The position numbers were made by a program, and so were the translations under genes. Shown here piece by piece: positions 26,106 to 38,700 of a stretch of DNA of 64,000 nt. The notes beneath the pieces are model-generated. The model made no database searches. It saw only the letters and a list, made by a program, of their open reading frames with translations, and was not told where the DNA came from. Positions within the stretch are counted from its first letter, which is position 1, and every line of letters starts with the position of its first letter. The stretch is taken from assembly GCF_022179645.1 (NCBI RefSeq), contig NZ_BPRA01000005.1, positions 167,043 to 231,042 of the forward strand, given 5' to 3'. This stretch comes from Methylobacterium thuringiense. GTDB lineage: Bacteria > Pseudomonadota > Alphaproteobacteria > Rhizobiales > Beijerinckiaceae.

Positions 26106-27518
26106 ATGCCCGCAGGACAACTGAAAACCGACCCTCCGCGTCGCCGCCTCCTCGTCGACCCGACCGGGGAGACGTCGGTGCGAATGCCGATGCCGGTGCC
26201 CGTCGACGATGCAGGCGCCGGCCTGCGCCAGCTGCTGGGCATCGAGGCGGCCTTCCGGCAGGCGCCGGACCGCGACGCGCTGAGCCTCGCCATCGTCAAC
26301 GAGAGCGTCAAGCTCGTCCGCGCCCGCCAGGGCTTTCTGTTGAAGAAGGACCGCATCGGCGGCCTGATCGTCGAGCGCGTCTCCGGCACGGTGCAGGTCG
26401 AGCGCAACGCGCCGCTGATCGCCTTCGTCGAGGCGGCCGTCGCCGCGATTCCCGAGTCCGAGCGCAGTGCGCCTCGATCTCTCGACCTCGCGGCCCAGGA
26501 CGGAGAAGAAGCGAAAAACTATCCCTTCGGCCACGGTCTCTGGATGCCGCTGCGCGACCGCGCCGGCGCGGTGATCGGCGGTCTGCTGTTCGCGCGCGAG
26601 CTTGCCTTCGACGCAGCCGATACGGCACTCGCCGCACGCCTCGCCGAGACCGGCGCCCATGCAATGCTGGCGCTGCGCCCTCCTCTGCTGCCGCGCTTGT
26701 CCGGCGATCTGCGCAAGCCCGCGCTCGCAGTGGCGGGCGTCGCCCTGCTGGTTTTGTGCCTGCCCGTCTCGATGACCGTGCTGGCGCCGGCCACCGTCAC
26801 GGCCGAAAAGCCCTTCGTCGTCGCCGCGCCGATCGAGGGCATCGTCGAGGAGATCGCGGTGGCGCCGAACGCAGCCGTCGCGGTCGGCGACGTCGTGCTG
26901 CGCTACGTCGACACCGCCCAGCGCAACGCGCTCTCGGTCGCCGAGCGCGAGGTCCAGGTCGCCGATGCCCGGCTGCGGCAGGTCACGCAGGGCGCCTACA
27001 GCGACGAGCGCGCCCGGCGGGACGTCGGCCAGGCCCGGGCGGAACTCGCCCTGAAGGCCGCCGAGCGCGATTTCGCCCGCGACACCTTCGCCAAGACCCA
27101 GGTGCGCGCCGAGCGCGCCGGAGTCGCGGTCTATGCCGACCGCAAGGAATGGTACGGCAAGCCCGTCGGCGCCGGCCAGCGCATCCTCGAGATCGCCGAC
27201 CCGAAGACGGTGGAAGTCCGCATCGACCTGCCGGTGTCGGATGCGATCGCCCTCGCTCCCGACGCGCGCGTCCGCCTCTTCCTCGATACCGATCCGCTCA
27301 GCGCCCGCGAAGCCCGCGTCGAGCGGGTCACGCCCGTCTCTCGCCTGACCGATGCCGGCGTGCTCGCCCACCGCGTCACCGCCCGGCTCGACCCGTCGGC
27401 AGCTGCGCCGCGGCTCGGGGCGCATGGCACGGCGCAGCTCTACGGTGCGACCGTGCCCTTCGGCTTCTACCTGCTGCGCAAGCCGCTGACGTTCCTTCGG
27501 CAGAAGATCGGGCTGTGA
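26106..27518 (+). CDS. GAF-like plus HlyD adaptor fusion, secretion-locus component 2
   Basis: The protein has 470 aa. The first 190 residues look like a cytoplasmic GAF-type domain (LSLAIVNESVKLVRARQGFL, then GHGLWMPLRDRAGAVIGGLL). One transmembrane helix follows (LAVAGVALLVLCLPVSMTVL, around 205-225). A periplasmic HlyD module comes next, with lipoyl half PIEGIVEEIAVAPNAAVAVG, a short coiled coil and a barrel. A GAF domain on an adaptor suggests cytosolic sensing or substrate contact, but no ligand is predictable. Its stop overlaps the next start by 3 nt (GTGA), so the two are translationally coupled. Confidence 0.8.
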   Translation: MPAGQLKTDPPRRRLLVDPTGETSVRMPMPVPVDDAGAGLRQLLGIEAAFRQAPDRDALSLAIVNESVKLVRARQGFLLKKDRIGGLIVERVSGTVQVERNAPLIAFVEAAVAAIPESERSAPRSLDLAAQDGEEAKNYPFGHGLWMPLRDRAGAVIGGLLFARELAFDAADTALAARLAETGAHAMLALRPPLLPRLSGDLRKPALAVAGVALLVLCLPVSMTVLAPATVTAEKPFVVAAPIEGIVEEIAVAPNAAVAVGDVVLRYVDTAQRNALSVAEREVQVADARLRQVTQGAYSDERARRDVGQARAELALKAAERDFARDTFAKTQVRAERAGVAVYADRKEWYGKPVGAGQRILEIADPKTVEVRIDLPVSDAIALAPDARVRLFLDTDPLSAREARVERVTPVSRLTDAGVLAHRVTARLDPSAAAPRLGAHGTAQLYGATVPFGFYLLRKPLTFLRQKIGL

Positions 27519-29659
27519 GCGGCGCCCCAAGCCCTGCCCCCGGCGAGCCTCCGCTTACTGCGCTCCGCGAAGACCTCCGGATCGAGCGCGGCGGCGTGCC
27601 CGGCGGCGGCGGGCCGGCGCCCTGGCTACTCTATGATCCGCTGGCGCACCGCTATTTCGAGATCGACGCGACCGGCCTCGCCCTTCTCAAGGCATGGCGA
27701 GAGGGCATCACGCTGGCCGAACTCGCCGAGGCCGCCGGCAGCACCCTCGGGCGCGCGGTCACGCAGGCCGAAGTCGCGAGTTTCCGGGGCTTTTGCGAGA
27801 CCAGCGGCCTCGTCGCCCATCGCGGCGGCTGGCAGGGGCTGGCCCGTCAGGTGGCGGCGCGCAAGCACGGGCTCGGCGCGTGGCTGCTGCACAACTACCT
27901 GTTCATCCGCATTCCCCTCGTGCGGCCGCAGGCGTTTTTGGACCGCACCCTGCCGCTGGCGCGCCGGCTGGCCGACCGCCGCAGCCTGATCGCCATCGCG
28001 ATTGCCGGGCTCCTCGGCCTCTACCTCGCCGCGCAGCAATGGGACGCGTTCTGCGCGACCTTCCTGCAGTTCCTCACGCCCGAAGGCATCGCCGGCTACA
28101 TGCTGGCGCTGGTGGCGGTAAAGCTGCTGCACGAACTCGGCCACGCCTATGTCGCAACCCATCACGGCTGCCGCGTGCCGAGCATGGGCGTGGCATTCAT
28201 GGTGCTGATGCCGGTGCTCTACACCGACACCACCGACGCTTGGCGGGTGCACGACCGCCGCAAGCGCGTCGCCATCGACGCAGCCGGAGTCGCCGTGGAA
28301 CTCGCCGTAGCGGCCATCGCGACGCTCGCCTGGTCGTTCCTGCCGGAGGGCACGCCGCGCTCCATCGCCTTCTTCCTGGCCACCACAAGCTGGGTGATGA
28401 GCGTCGCGATCAACCTCAGCCCGCTGATGCGCTTCGACGGCTACTACATCGCCGCCGATCTGTTCGGGGTGTCGAACCTGCAGCCCCGCGCCTTCGCCCT
28501 GACGACCTGGGCCCTGCGCGAGACGCTGTTCGTGCTGGGCGACCCCTGCCCCGAGGCCTGGAGCCCGCGTCGGCGCACGGCTTTGATCGCCTACGGCGTC
28601 GCGGTCTGGATCTACCGGCTGGTGCTGTTCACCGGCATCGCCGTGATGGTCTACACCATGGCCTTCAAGATCCTGGGCCTGCTGCTCTTCGCCGTCGAGA
28701 TCGGCGTTTTCGTGGTTCGCCCGATCTTTCGCGAGACGCTGTTCTGGTGGCAGAACCGTGGGCGGATCGCGCCGGGCGGGCGGGCCCGCCTCACCGGGGC
28801 GGCGCTCGCCGGCCTGCTGGTGCTGCTGTTCCTGCCGCTGTCGGGCCGCGTCGAGATTCCCGCCATCGCCGAACCCGAGCGCACCGAGCGCCTCACCGCC
28901 GTGGCGCCGGCGCGGGTCGAGTCCGTCGAGGTCGAGCCGGGCGCAGCGGTCAGCGCCGGGCAGATCCTGATGCGGCTGAGTTCGCCCCGCCTCGACCACG
29001 AACTCACCACCGCACGAATCCGTCTCGCCCTCGTCGAGTCCAAGCAGGACCGCCGCCCCGCCGACGCGCAGGACCGGGCCGGCGGCCTCGTCCTCGACGG
29101 CGAGCAGGGCGCGCGCCGCGAGGCCCTGCAGGGCCTGCAGCGGCGCCACGACGAACTCGTCATCCGCGCGCCCTTCGACGGCATCGTCGCCGAGATCGAG
29201 CCCGACCTGCAGCCCGGCCGCTGGGTCGGCAAGGGCGAGGAGCTCGGCACACTGGTCTCGAACGGACGTCGGCAGGTGCGCGGTCTCGTGCCGGAGGACG
29301 CCATGGCGCGGCTCTATGCCGGCGCCACCGGCCTCTTCGTGCCCGACGATCTCACGACCGGCTCGATCCCGGTCGCCGTCAGCGCCGTCTCGAATGCGGC
29401 GGTCGCCACCGTCGAGATTCCCGCGCTCGCCTCGCATCTCGGCGGGCCGGTGGCCGTGCGCGAGGAGAAGGGTGTCGGGCCGGTGCCGGTCGAGGCGCAC
29501 TACGCCGTCGTGCTCAACCGGCCCGACGACGAGCTTCGCCTGTCCGGCACGCCCGCCGTGGTGCGCGGCGTCGTCGCCGTCTCGGGCCATCGCGAGAGCA
29601 TCGCTGCCCATGCGCTTCGCCGCGTCGTCGCCGTTCTCGTGCGCGAGAGCGGGTTCTGA
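27515..29659 (+). CDS. M50 site-2 protease fused to a HlyD adaptor, secretion-locus component 3
   Basis: The protein has 714 aa from the GTG at 27515. An N-terminal domain of about 125 residues (LLYDPLAHRYFEIDATGLAL) resembles a PqqD-like or winged recognition module. The intramembrane metalloprotease core follows: HELGH at residues 206-210, and NLSPLMRFDGYY with the third zinc ligand Asp308. Six or more transmembrane segments surround these. The last 270 residues form a HlyD lipoyl/barrel adaptor (LTAVAPARVESVEVEPGAAV, then LVIRAPFDGIVAEIEP). The zinc site looks intact. I infer it processes or gates export of the giant protein encoded next. No such activity is shown here. Confidence 0.85.
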   Translation: MSGAPSPAPGEPPLTALREDLRIERGGVPGGGGPAPWLLYDPLAHRYFEIDATGLALLKAWREGITLAELAEAAGSTLGRAVTQAEVASFRGFCETSGLVAHRGGWQGLARQVAARKHGLGAWLLHNYLFIRIPLVRPQAFLDRTLPLARRLADRRSLIAIAIAGLLGLYLAAQQWDAFCATFLQFLTPEGIAGYMLALVAVKLLHELGHAYVATHHGCRVPSMGVAFMVLMPVLYTDTTDAWRVHDRRKRVAIDAAGVAVELAVAAIATLAWSFLPEGTPRSIAFFLATTSWVMSVAINLSPLMRFDGYYIAADLFGVSNLQPRAFALTTWALRETLFVLGDPCPEAWSPRRRTALIAYGVAVWIYRLVLFTGIAVMVYTMAFKILGLLLFAVEIGVFVVRPIFRETLFWWQNRGRIAPGGRARLTGAALAGLLVLLFLPLSGRVEIPAIAEPERTERLTAVAPARVESVEVEPGAAVSAGQILMRLSSPRLDHELTTARIRLALVESKQDRRPADAQDRAGGLVLDGEQGARREALQGLQRRHDELVIRAPFDGIVAEIEPDLQPGRWVGKGEELGTLVSNGRRQVRGLVPEDAMARLYAGATGLFVPDDLTTGSIPVAVSAVSNAAVATVEIPALASHLGGPVAVREEKGVGPVPVEAHYAVVLNRPDDELRLSGTPAVVRGVVAVSGHRESIAAHALRRVVAVLVRESGF

Positions 29660-29765
29660 TCGCCGCGCGACCGGCCGCCCGACCCATCCTTCCTTAACCA
29701 TGCCGGCCTAGCCTCGCCCGACAGGAATGCCCGGCGTGTTCCCGACGGACGATGGGCTGAGATCG

Positions 29766-32700
29766 ATGTTCGAACGCTTCCGCAGCAGGTTGCGAAACGG
29801 ATCGGATGCGCAGGCTCGGCACACGACGATGCCGCCCCCGGCGATCCGTGCGCTCGAGCCGCGCTTCGTCTTCGATGGTGCCGCCGCGCCGGCCGCCGCC
29901 CAGGCTCAGTCGGATGCCGCCACGCAATCGCATGGCGACCAAGTCGACACCTCCCATGCCGAACCCGCCGACAGACAAACGACTGCCCCCGCCGCAGCGG
30001 CGCCTGTCCAAGAGACCGCCTCCGCCAACGGCCGCTACGAGATCGTGGTGATCGACAAGGGCGTGGCCGATCTGGCGACCCTGCTCGCCGGCGTACCGGC
30101 CGCAGCCGAGGTCGTCCTGATCGACTCCGCCAGGGACGGCTTCGACCAGCTCGCCAGCGCCCTGAAAGGGCGCAGCGGCATCGACGCGATTCACATCCTC
30201 TCACACGGCACGGCCGGCGACCTGCGCCTCGGCACGGGCGACCTGACGGCCGCGTCGATCCAGGGGCGCTACGCCGCCGACCTCGCGATCATCGGCCGGG
30301 CGCTCAGCACCACGGGCGACCTCCTGATCTACGGCTGCGACTTCGCCGCGGGCGAGACCGGAGCCCGTGCCGCTGCGCTCCTGGCCCAGGCCACCGGCGC
30401 CGACGTCGCCGCCTCGAACGACGCCACCGGCGATACCGCGCGCGGCGGCGACTGGAACCTCGAAGTCCAAGACGGCGCCATCGAGACCGGCGTGATCGTC
30501 GATGCCACCGCGCAGGCCGCCTGGCACCATCTGCTGGCGCCGGCCCTGATCCACGTGACTGGTGATCCGACGGTGAAGGATGGAAGCGGAGGCACCATCG
30601 CCTTGAACGGCGGCAGCTTCGACGTGAACAACGCCGTGATCGGCGCGACGGCGTTCTGGGCGAATGCCGGCACTGCCGACGGTATCGCGGTCAGCCTGCG
30701 GGCGACCGTCGTCGCCATCGGGCAGGCCGACGACGCCGTGTCGTTCTCGACGTCCGCGGCCGGCGGCGATGCCACCATCCTGGTCCGGACGCAGAACAAC
30801 GGCAATCCGGCGAACAATCAGGCGGGCTCCATCAGCATCCGCTGGGATCTCGTCCGCGCGTCCGATGGAACGACACCGGTGACGACCGATGTCGACTTCC
30901 AGATCGGTGACATCGATGGTGTCGGCGGCCAGCCCTACACGCGGGAGACGGTGACGCCCTCGCAGTTCGGCCTGACCTCCTACACCATCGCAGCGACCAC
31001 GGACCTCGTCATCGACACGAGCGACGATCGCGTCCGCGTCTCGGGTACGCAGGATGAGCAGGCCTCACCGCCGGACTCCGTTTCCATAGTGCGCTTCGAC
31101 TGGTCGAACGTGTCCTCGTGGAAGGTCACCTACGACCTCGCCCCCAATGGCGTCACCGGTCAGGCCGCCTTCCTGAACGACGGCGACGACGGCCTGAAAA
31201 TCACCAGCCCCATCACCTACACGATCCCCAAGGTCGACCTCGACGCCGACGATTCGAGCGGTGCCACCGGCACCGACTACAGGACGACCTTTACGGAGAA
31301 GGGAAATGCCGTCGCGATCGTCGACACCGATCCGCTCGTCACGAACACCGCCCCCATGGTTTCGAGCGCAACGGTCACCCTAACGAACGCGCAGGCGGGC
31401 GATCGGCTGAACGTCGGCGCGCTGCCGAACGGGATCACCGCCACGCCGTCCACGGGTTCGGGCACGATCACGGTGACGCTGTCGGGTGACGCCGATCCCG
31501 CCACCTACCAGGCCGCCCTTCGGGCGATCAGCTTCGAGAACACCAGCGGCGATCCGAGCACGATCGATCGGGTCGTCAAGACAAACGTGACGAGCAACAC
31601 CATTCAGGGCACGTCCGCGACCACGACCGTCTCGGTCGTCGCCGTCGACGATGCGCCCGTGCTCGATCTCGATGCCTCCGGACCGGGCACGGGCCATACC
31701 GCGAGCTATACGGAGAACGGCACGGGCGTCGCCATCGTCGACACGGACGTTTCGGTCACGGACGTCGACAGCACCAACATGGCATCGGCCAGGGCGGTGA
31801 TCACGAATGGGCGTCCCGGCGACTGGCTGAGCGTTGCCGGCAGCCTGCCGTCGAACATCGGCTGGACCTTCGACACCGCGACCTACACGTTGGCCCTGAC
31901 CGGCAGCGCGACGAAGGCGGACTATCAGACGGCGCTCCAGCAGATCCGGTTCCTGTCGGACAGCGACGACCCGACCTCCGCGAGCCGCAGCATCGCAGTT
32001 ACCGTGAACGACGGCACAGTCGCTTCCGTCGCTGCCACGACGACGGTGATCGTGACTGCGGTGAACGACGCGCCCGTCAATGGCGTGCCGGCCGGCCAGA
32101 GCGTGAACGAGGACACGGACCTCGTGTTCTCGGCGGCCAACGCCAATCGGATCACGGTGTCGGACGCGGATGCCGACGGCGGCAGTCTGACCACGACGTT
32201 GAGCGTCGTCCACGGCATTCTCACCGTCGGAAGTGCGGCCAACGTCGTGGTGTCGGGGACCGGGACCAGCACGCTCACGCTCACCGGCACAGTCGCCGAC
32301 ATCAACGCGGCCTTGGAGGGCACTACCTATCGCGGGATGGCCAACTACAACGGCGCGGATACGCTGACGATCACCACGGACGACAAGGGCAATACCGGCA
32401 CAGGCGGCGCCAAGAGCGACACCGATACGATCGCCCTGACGGTCGTTCCGGTCGCCGATCCTCCGCGGCACACGGCGCCGGTCGGCACCCAGTCGGCGAC
32501 GGAGGACACGACGCTGGTGTTCTCGTCCACCAACGGCAACGCGGTCTCGGTCACCGATGTCGACGGCAGCGGCTTGACGGTGACGCTGTCGACCACGCAG
32601 GGCCGGCTGACGCTGTCACAGCTGACCGGCCTGACCTTCACGGCGGGCGACGGCACCGGCGACGCGGCCATGACGTTCTCGGGCTCGCAAGCCGACATCA

Positions 32701-35700
32701 ACGCGGCGCTCGAAGGGCTCAAGTTCGACCCGTCCGCCGACTACAACGGCTCGGCCGATATCGCGCTCGTCATGCGTGGACCGACCCGGACAGCCGACAA
32801 TTTCACCAATGGCGGCTTCGAGACCCCGGTTATCGCCGGGGAGACTTTCCAGATCATTCCCGATTCGACGGTACCCGGCTGGAAAACAGACGCAACCGAC
32901 CGCGAGATGGAGCTCTGGAAATCCGGCTTTCAAGGCGTGACGGCCTATGAAGGCAATCAGTTCGCCGAGATCAACGCCAATCAGGTCGCGGCCCTCTTCC
33001 AGACCTTCGCCGCTGCCGCCGGATCGAAGATCTCGCTGGATTTCGCCCATCGCGGCCGCGAGGGCATCGACACCATGAAGGTCGTGGTGACCGATCTGGG
33101 AGCCGACAACACCCTCGGCACGGCCGACGACACTGTACTGCTCGACAAGTCCTACGCGGACGGCAAGACCGCCTGGGGTGCGTATCACGAAGACCTCGCC
33201 CAGAACGCCAGCGGCAACACGCTGCGGTTCGAGTTCCGCTCGATCAGCGCGGCCGGCCAGTCGCAGAGCGTCGGCAACTTCGTCGACGGCATCAAGATCC
33301 AGCAATCCTTCGAGGTCGCGAGCAACATCCACGTCGCCATCGCGGCTGTCCCCGACATCGTGGCGGATACCGTGGCCACCGACGAGGATACCGGCCTCAC
33401 CTTCAACGCCCTCACCGGCACGAACGGCGCCTCTGCCGACACCTTCGCGGATCCCACCCGATCGGTCACCGCGGTGACGCAGGGCGCGCATGGAAGCGTC
33501 AGCTTCCAGCCGGACGGCACGATGACCTACACGCCGACGGCGAACTTCGCCGGCAACGACCGCTTCACCTACACCGTGACCTCCGGTGGTACGACCGAGA
33601 TCGGCACCGTGACCGTCACCGTTCGTCCGGTGAACGACGCGCCGGTCAACGGCCTCCCTTCCGCCCAAACCGTGGACGAGGACGCCGACCTCGTCTTCTC
33701 GACGGGCAATGGCAACCGCATCGCCGTCTCGGACATCGATGCGGGCAACGGCAGCCTGACGACGACGTTGAGTGTCCTGCACGGCACCCTGACCGTCGGC
33801 GGCACGGCCAACGTCACAGTCACGGGCAGTGGAACCGGCACTCTTACGCTCACGGGTACGATCACCGACATCAACGCTGCTCTGGACGGCACCGCCTATC
33901 GCGGAACGGCCGACTACAACGGTCCCGATACCCTGACCATCACCACGGACGACCGGGGCAACACCGGCGTGGGCGGTGCAAAAAGCGATACCGACATGCT
34001 CGCCCTGACGGTGCGTCCGGTCGCGGACCCGCCGGTGAACTCGGTCCCTGCCGCGACACAGACGGTGAACGAGGATACGCCGCTGATCTTCTCCGCCGGC
34101 GCTGGCAACGGTATCAGCGTCGTCGATCCGGATGGCGGCAGCCTCACCGTCACGCTGAGTTCGGCGCAGGGCCTGCTGACCTTGTCGCGGACGAACGGCC
34201 TGACCTTCCTGCAGGGCGACGGTGCCCGCGACGGAGCGATGCGATTCTCCGGCGCAATCGCCGACATTAATGCCGCCCTCGAAGGCTTGTCGTTCACGCC
34301 GAATGCCGACGTGAACGGCCCCGCGCAGATCGTGCTGACGACGCAAGATCCCGAGGGCGCGACGGCCTCCAGCTCCATCGCCGTCACCATCGCGCCCGTC
34401 GCCGACATCGTGCTGGATTCCGTCGCGACGGACGAAGACACCGCCATCACGTTCAATGCCATCACCGGCGCGAACGGCGCCTCGGCCGACACCTTCGAGG
34501 ATGCCGCGCGGGCCGTGACCTCGGTGACGCAGGGCGCCCGCGGCCGGGTGGTCTTCCAGCCCGACGGCACGATGACCTACACCCCGGAAGCAGATTTCAA
34601 CGGCACCGACAGCTTCACCTATACGGTGACATCGGGCGGTACGACCGAGACGGCCACCATCACCGTCACGGTCCGCGCGGTGAACGATGCGCCTGTCCTC
34701 GATCTCGGTTTGGTGGTCGCCGGAACCGGCTATGCGACGCGCTACACCGAGCGCGCCCCCGGCGTGGCGATCGTCGATGCCGACGTGTCGGTGATCGATG
34801 TCGACGATGCCGGCATGGCGTCCGCCAAGGCGATCGTCACCAACGGCCAGACCGGCGACACGCTCTCCGTCGAGGGCACGCTGCCCGCGGGCATCACCGC
34901 GAACTTCGACGCCGCGACCTACACGCTGACGCTGAGCGGCGGCGCCAGTAAGACCGACTACCAGACCGCTCTTCGGCAGATCCGGTTCTCCTCGGCCGAG
35001 CGCGATCCCGCGACCGTCGCTCGCAGCATCGACGTGAGCGTCAACGACGGCAGGCTCGACTCCAACGTCGCCACCACCACCATCGCCTTCACGGCCGTGA
35101 ACGATGCCCCCGTCAACGACATGCCGGCCGACCAGCGCCTCGCCGAGGACACGCCGCTCGTTTTCTCCACGGCGAACGGCAACCGCATCAGCGTCTCCGA
35201 TGCGGACGCCCAAGGCCGTCCAATCACCACGACGCTGACCGTCCTGCACGGCGCCTTGACCCTCGGCTCGAGCACCGGGGTCACGGTGGTCGACGACGGC
35301 ACCGGCTTGGTCACGTTGACGGGCACCGTCGACGCGATCAACGCCGCCCTCGACGGCACCACCTACCGGCCGGCGGCGGACTACAACGGCGCCGACACGC
35401 TTACCGTTTTGACTAACGACGACGGCAATACGGGCTCGGGTGGCGCGCAGATCGATACCGACGCGATCGCCCTGACGATCGCCGCGGTGAACGACGCGCC
35501 GCGGGCGGGCATCCTTCCGGCAATCGGCTCGCTCGAAGGTGACACCGTCGCCGGCGCCGATCTCGGCCGCTACTTCTCCGATGTCGAGGGCGACACGCTA
35601 CGCTTCACGGTCGTCGGCCTGCCGCCCGGTCTCGCGATCGATCCGGTGACCGGCGTCGTCAGTGGCACGATCGACCGGTCGGCCTCGCTCGGCGGCTTGG

Positions 35701-38700
35701 GCGGCGACTACACCGTCACGGTGAGTGCAGACGACGGCAACGGCGGCGTCACGAACCGCACCTTCACCTGGCGCGTGATCAACCCGGCGCCGATCGCGCG
35801 GAACGACGGCGCCGTCGTCGATGCCGCGACCCAGGGCACCGGCTCGGTCCTCGCCGACAACGGCAACGGTGCCGACAGCGATCCGGACGGCGACCCGCTC
35901 ACGGTCGCTGCCGTGAACGGTGCGGCCGCCGATGTCGGACAACCCGTCGCCGGCTCGGCCGGCGGCCGCTTCACCGTGCTTGCCGACGGCAGCTACCGCT
36001 TCGATCCGGGTAGCGATTTCGCCGACCTCGCCCCGGGCGAAACCCGCACCACGCGGATCACCTACACGCTCGCGGACGGCGACGGCGGTACGGCCGAGGC
36101 GAGCGTCTCGGTCACCGTGACGGGGCGCAACGTCCCGCCTGCTGCGCTCGCACCGGGCGATCGTGCCTTCGCCGACGGACAGACCGTTTCGCTGCCGCTC
36201 GGCAGCCTCTTCGCTGATCCCGAGGGCCGGGGCCTCCGGTTCGGCGCGACCGGCCTGCCGCCGGGCCTGAGCATTGATTCGTCCACGGGCGCCGTCGCCG
36301 GCACTGTCGACCGTGCGGCCTCCGGCACCACCGGACTCGCCGACTACCGGATCACCGTTATCGCGACCGACCCCCAGGGCACGACCGCGGAGCGCAGCTT
36401 CACCATACGCGTCACGAATCCGCTCCCACAGGCCGCGGAGGATCGGGTGACCACGGTCGAGGACACGCCGGTCACGATCGACGTGCTCGCCAACGACCGC
36501 GATCCCGACGGCGACCCGCTCGTGATCGTCGGCGCGGGCGATGCCGCTCCGAGCGCCGGCCATGGGCGGGTGACGGTCGTGGACGGCAAGCTCGCCTACA
36601 GCCCGGACCCGGACTTCAACGGCACCGATACGATCACCTATTCGATCGCGGACGGGAACGGCGGCTTCAGCACCGCCTCGGTCACCGTCGCGGTCGGCCC
36701 GGCCGAAGACGCGCCGGACGCCGGCCCCCTGCCCGACCAGTTCGGCCGGGATGGTGACCCCGTCCGCTACGACATCTCGAGCCGATTCCGCGATGCCGAC
36801 ACCGATCCGTCGGTGGTCCAGGCTCCGACCGGCGACAGCTTGCGCTTCGCCGCCACCGGCCTGCCCCCCGGCCTGAGCATCGACCCGGCGACGGGGCTGA
36901 TCACCGGTACGCTGCCGAGCGACGCCTCGGCGGCCTCCCGCTACGCCGTCACGGTCAGAGCGACCGATGCGTCGGGCGCCAGCGTCGTGCGCGACTTCAC
37001 CTGGACGGTGAGCAACACCGCGCCGCTTGCCGCGCCGGACGCGGCCAGCACCCGCCAGGGAACGATGGTCCTCGTCGCGGTCACCGCCAACGATGGCGAT
37101 GCCGACGGCGACCCGATCCGTCTCGTCGACGAACCCGGCGCGACGGGCGCGGCCCATGGCAGCGTCACGGTCGATCCGCTGACGGGGCTTCTCGCCTACA
37201 CGCCGGATCCTGGATTCTCCGGGACCGACACGATCGTCTACACAATCATGGATGCGCAGGGCGGGCGCGCCACCGGCATCCTCACGGTGACCGTCACGCC
37301 CGTGAACGACCGCCCCGTCGCGCCCGAGCCCCTGCCCGGCCGCAATGTCGCCGACGGCGAGACCTTACGGGTGCCGCTCGGACACCTCATCACCGACCCG
37401 GACGGCGACCGGCTCGCCTATTCGGTGACCGGGCTGCCGCCGGGCCTGAGCATCGATCCGGCCATCGGCGAAATCACCGGCACGATCGACCGTGCGGCTT
37501 CCGGTCCGAGCGGCCGTGCGACCTACGTCGTGACCCTCACCGCCACCGATCCGGGCGGCCTCGCGGTCACCCGCAGCTTTGCCTGGACCGTGACCAATCC
37601 CGCTCCCGCGGCCGCCGACGACGCCATCGCGACGGCCGAAGACACGCCCGTCGACATCGACGTCACCGCGAACGACATCGATCCGGACGGCGACCCGCTC
37701 ACCGTGGTGCCGGGCTCGATGGCGGCCGGCCACGGCACCGTGATCCTCAACCCGGACGGCAGCCTGCGCTACACGCCCGACCGCGACTTCAACGGCACCG
37801 ACCGCATCGTCTACACGATCACCGACGGCAATGGCGGCTTCGCCACGGCCTCCGCCACGGTCACCGTCACGCCGGTCAACGACGCCCCGACCGTCGATCC
37901 GGCCTCGCCCGCCCTCGCCGACCGCGCGGCGAACGACGCCGACACGGTCGCGATCCCGGCCGGCAGCGCCTTCCGCGACGTCGATGCGGGCGATCGGCTG
38001 ACCTTCACGGCGACCGGCCTGCCGCCGGGCCTCAGCGTCGATCCGGCCACGGGGCTGATCGCGGGCACCATCGCCTCCGACGCCTCCGGCCGTGTCCCGG
38101 GCGGGGCCTATACGATCGTGCTGACCGGCACGGACAGCGGCGGGGCTTCCGCCACGACGCGGTTCACGATCACGGTGGCGAACCTCGCCCCTATCGCAGC
38201 CGACGACGAGGCCACGCTCGCCGAGGACGGCATCCTCACCGGCAACGTGCTCGGCAACGACCGCGATCCCGATGGCGACGCGCTTCGCGTCGATCCGGTG
38301 CCGGTGGGCGGCCCCGTCCATGGCCGCCTCGACCTCAGGCCCGACGGCACCTTCACCTACACGCCGGACGCCGACTTCCACGGTGCCGACGCCTTCACCT
38401 ATGCGCTTATCGATTCCGACGGTGGACGCGCGACGGCCACCGTTCACCTGACCGTGGACTCGGTGAACGACGTGCCCACGGCTACGGCCGATCCGCTCAC
38501 GCTTCCGGCCAACACCGTCGGCACGGGACGGATCACCGCAGCCGACCGCGACGGCGACACCATGAGTTTTCGCCTGACCGGTCGACCGGTCAACGGCACC
38601 GTCAGCCTCGCCGCCGACGGCTCGTATGCCTACAGGCCCTATGCCGCCTTCAGTGGCGCGGACAGCTTCGTCGTCGAGGTCGGCGACGGCAACGGCGGAC

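Noticed and set aside
32616-35249. 877-residue minus-strand frame inside the giant gene
   Set aside because: It mirrors the repeat structure of the cadherin-like gene on the other strand and has no recognisable motif.
31600-38700. CRISPR-like periodic repeats
   Set aside because: The periodicity comes from in-frame protein repeats of about 100 residues; there are no short identical repeats with unique spacers.
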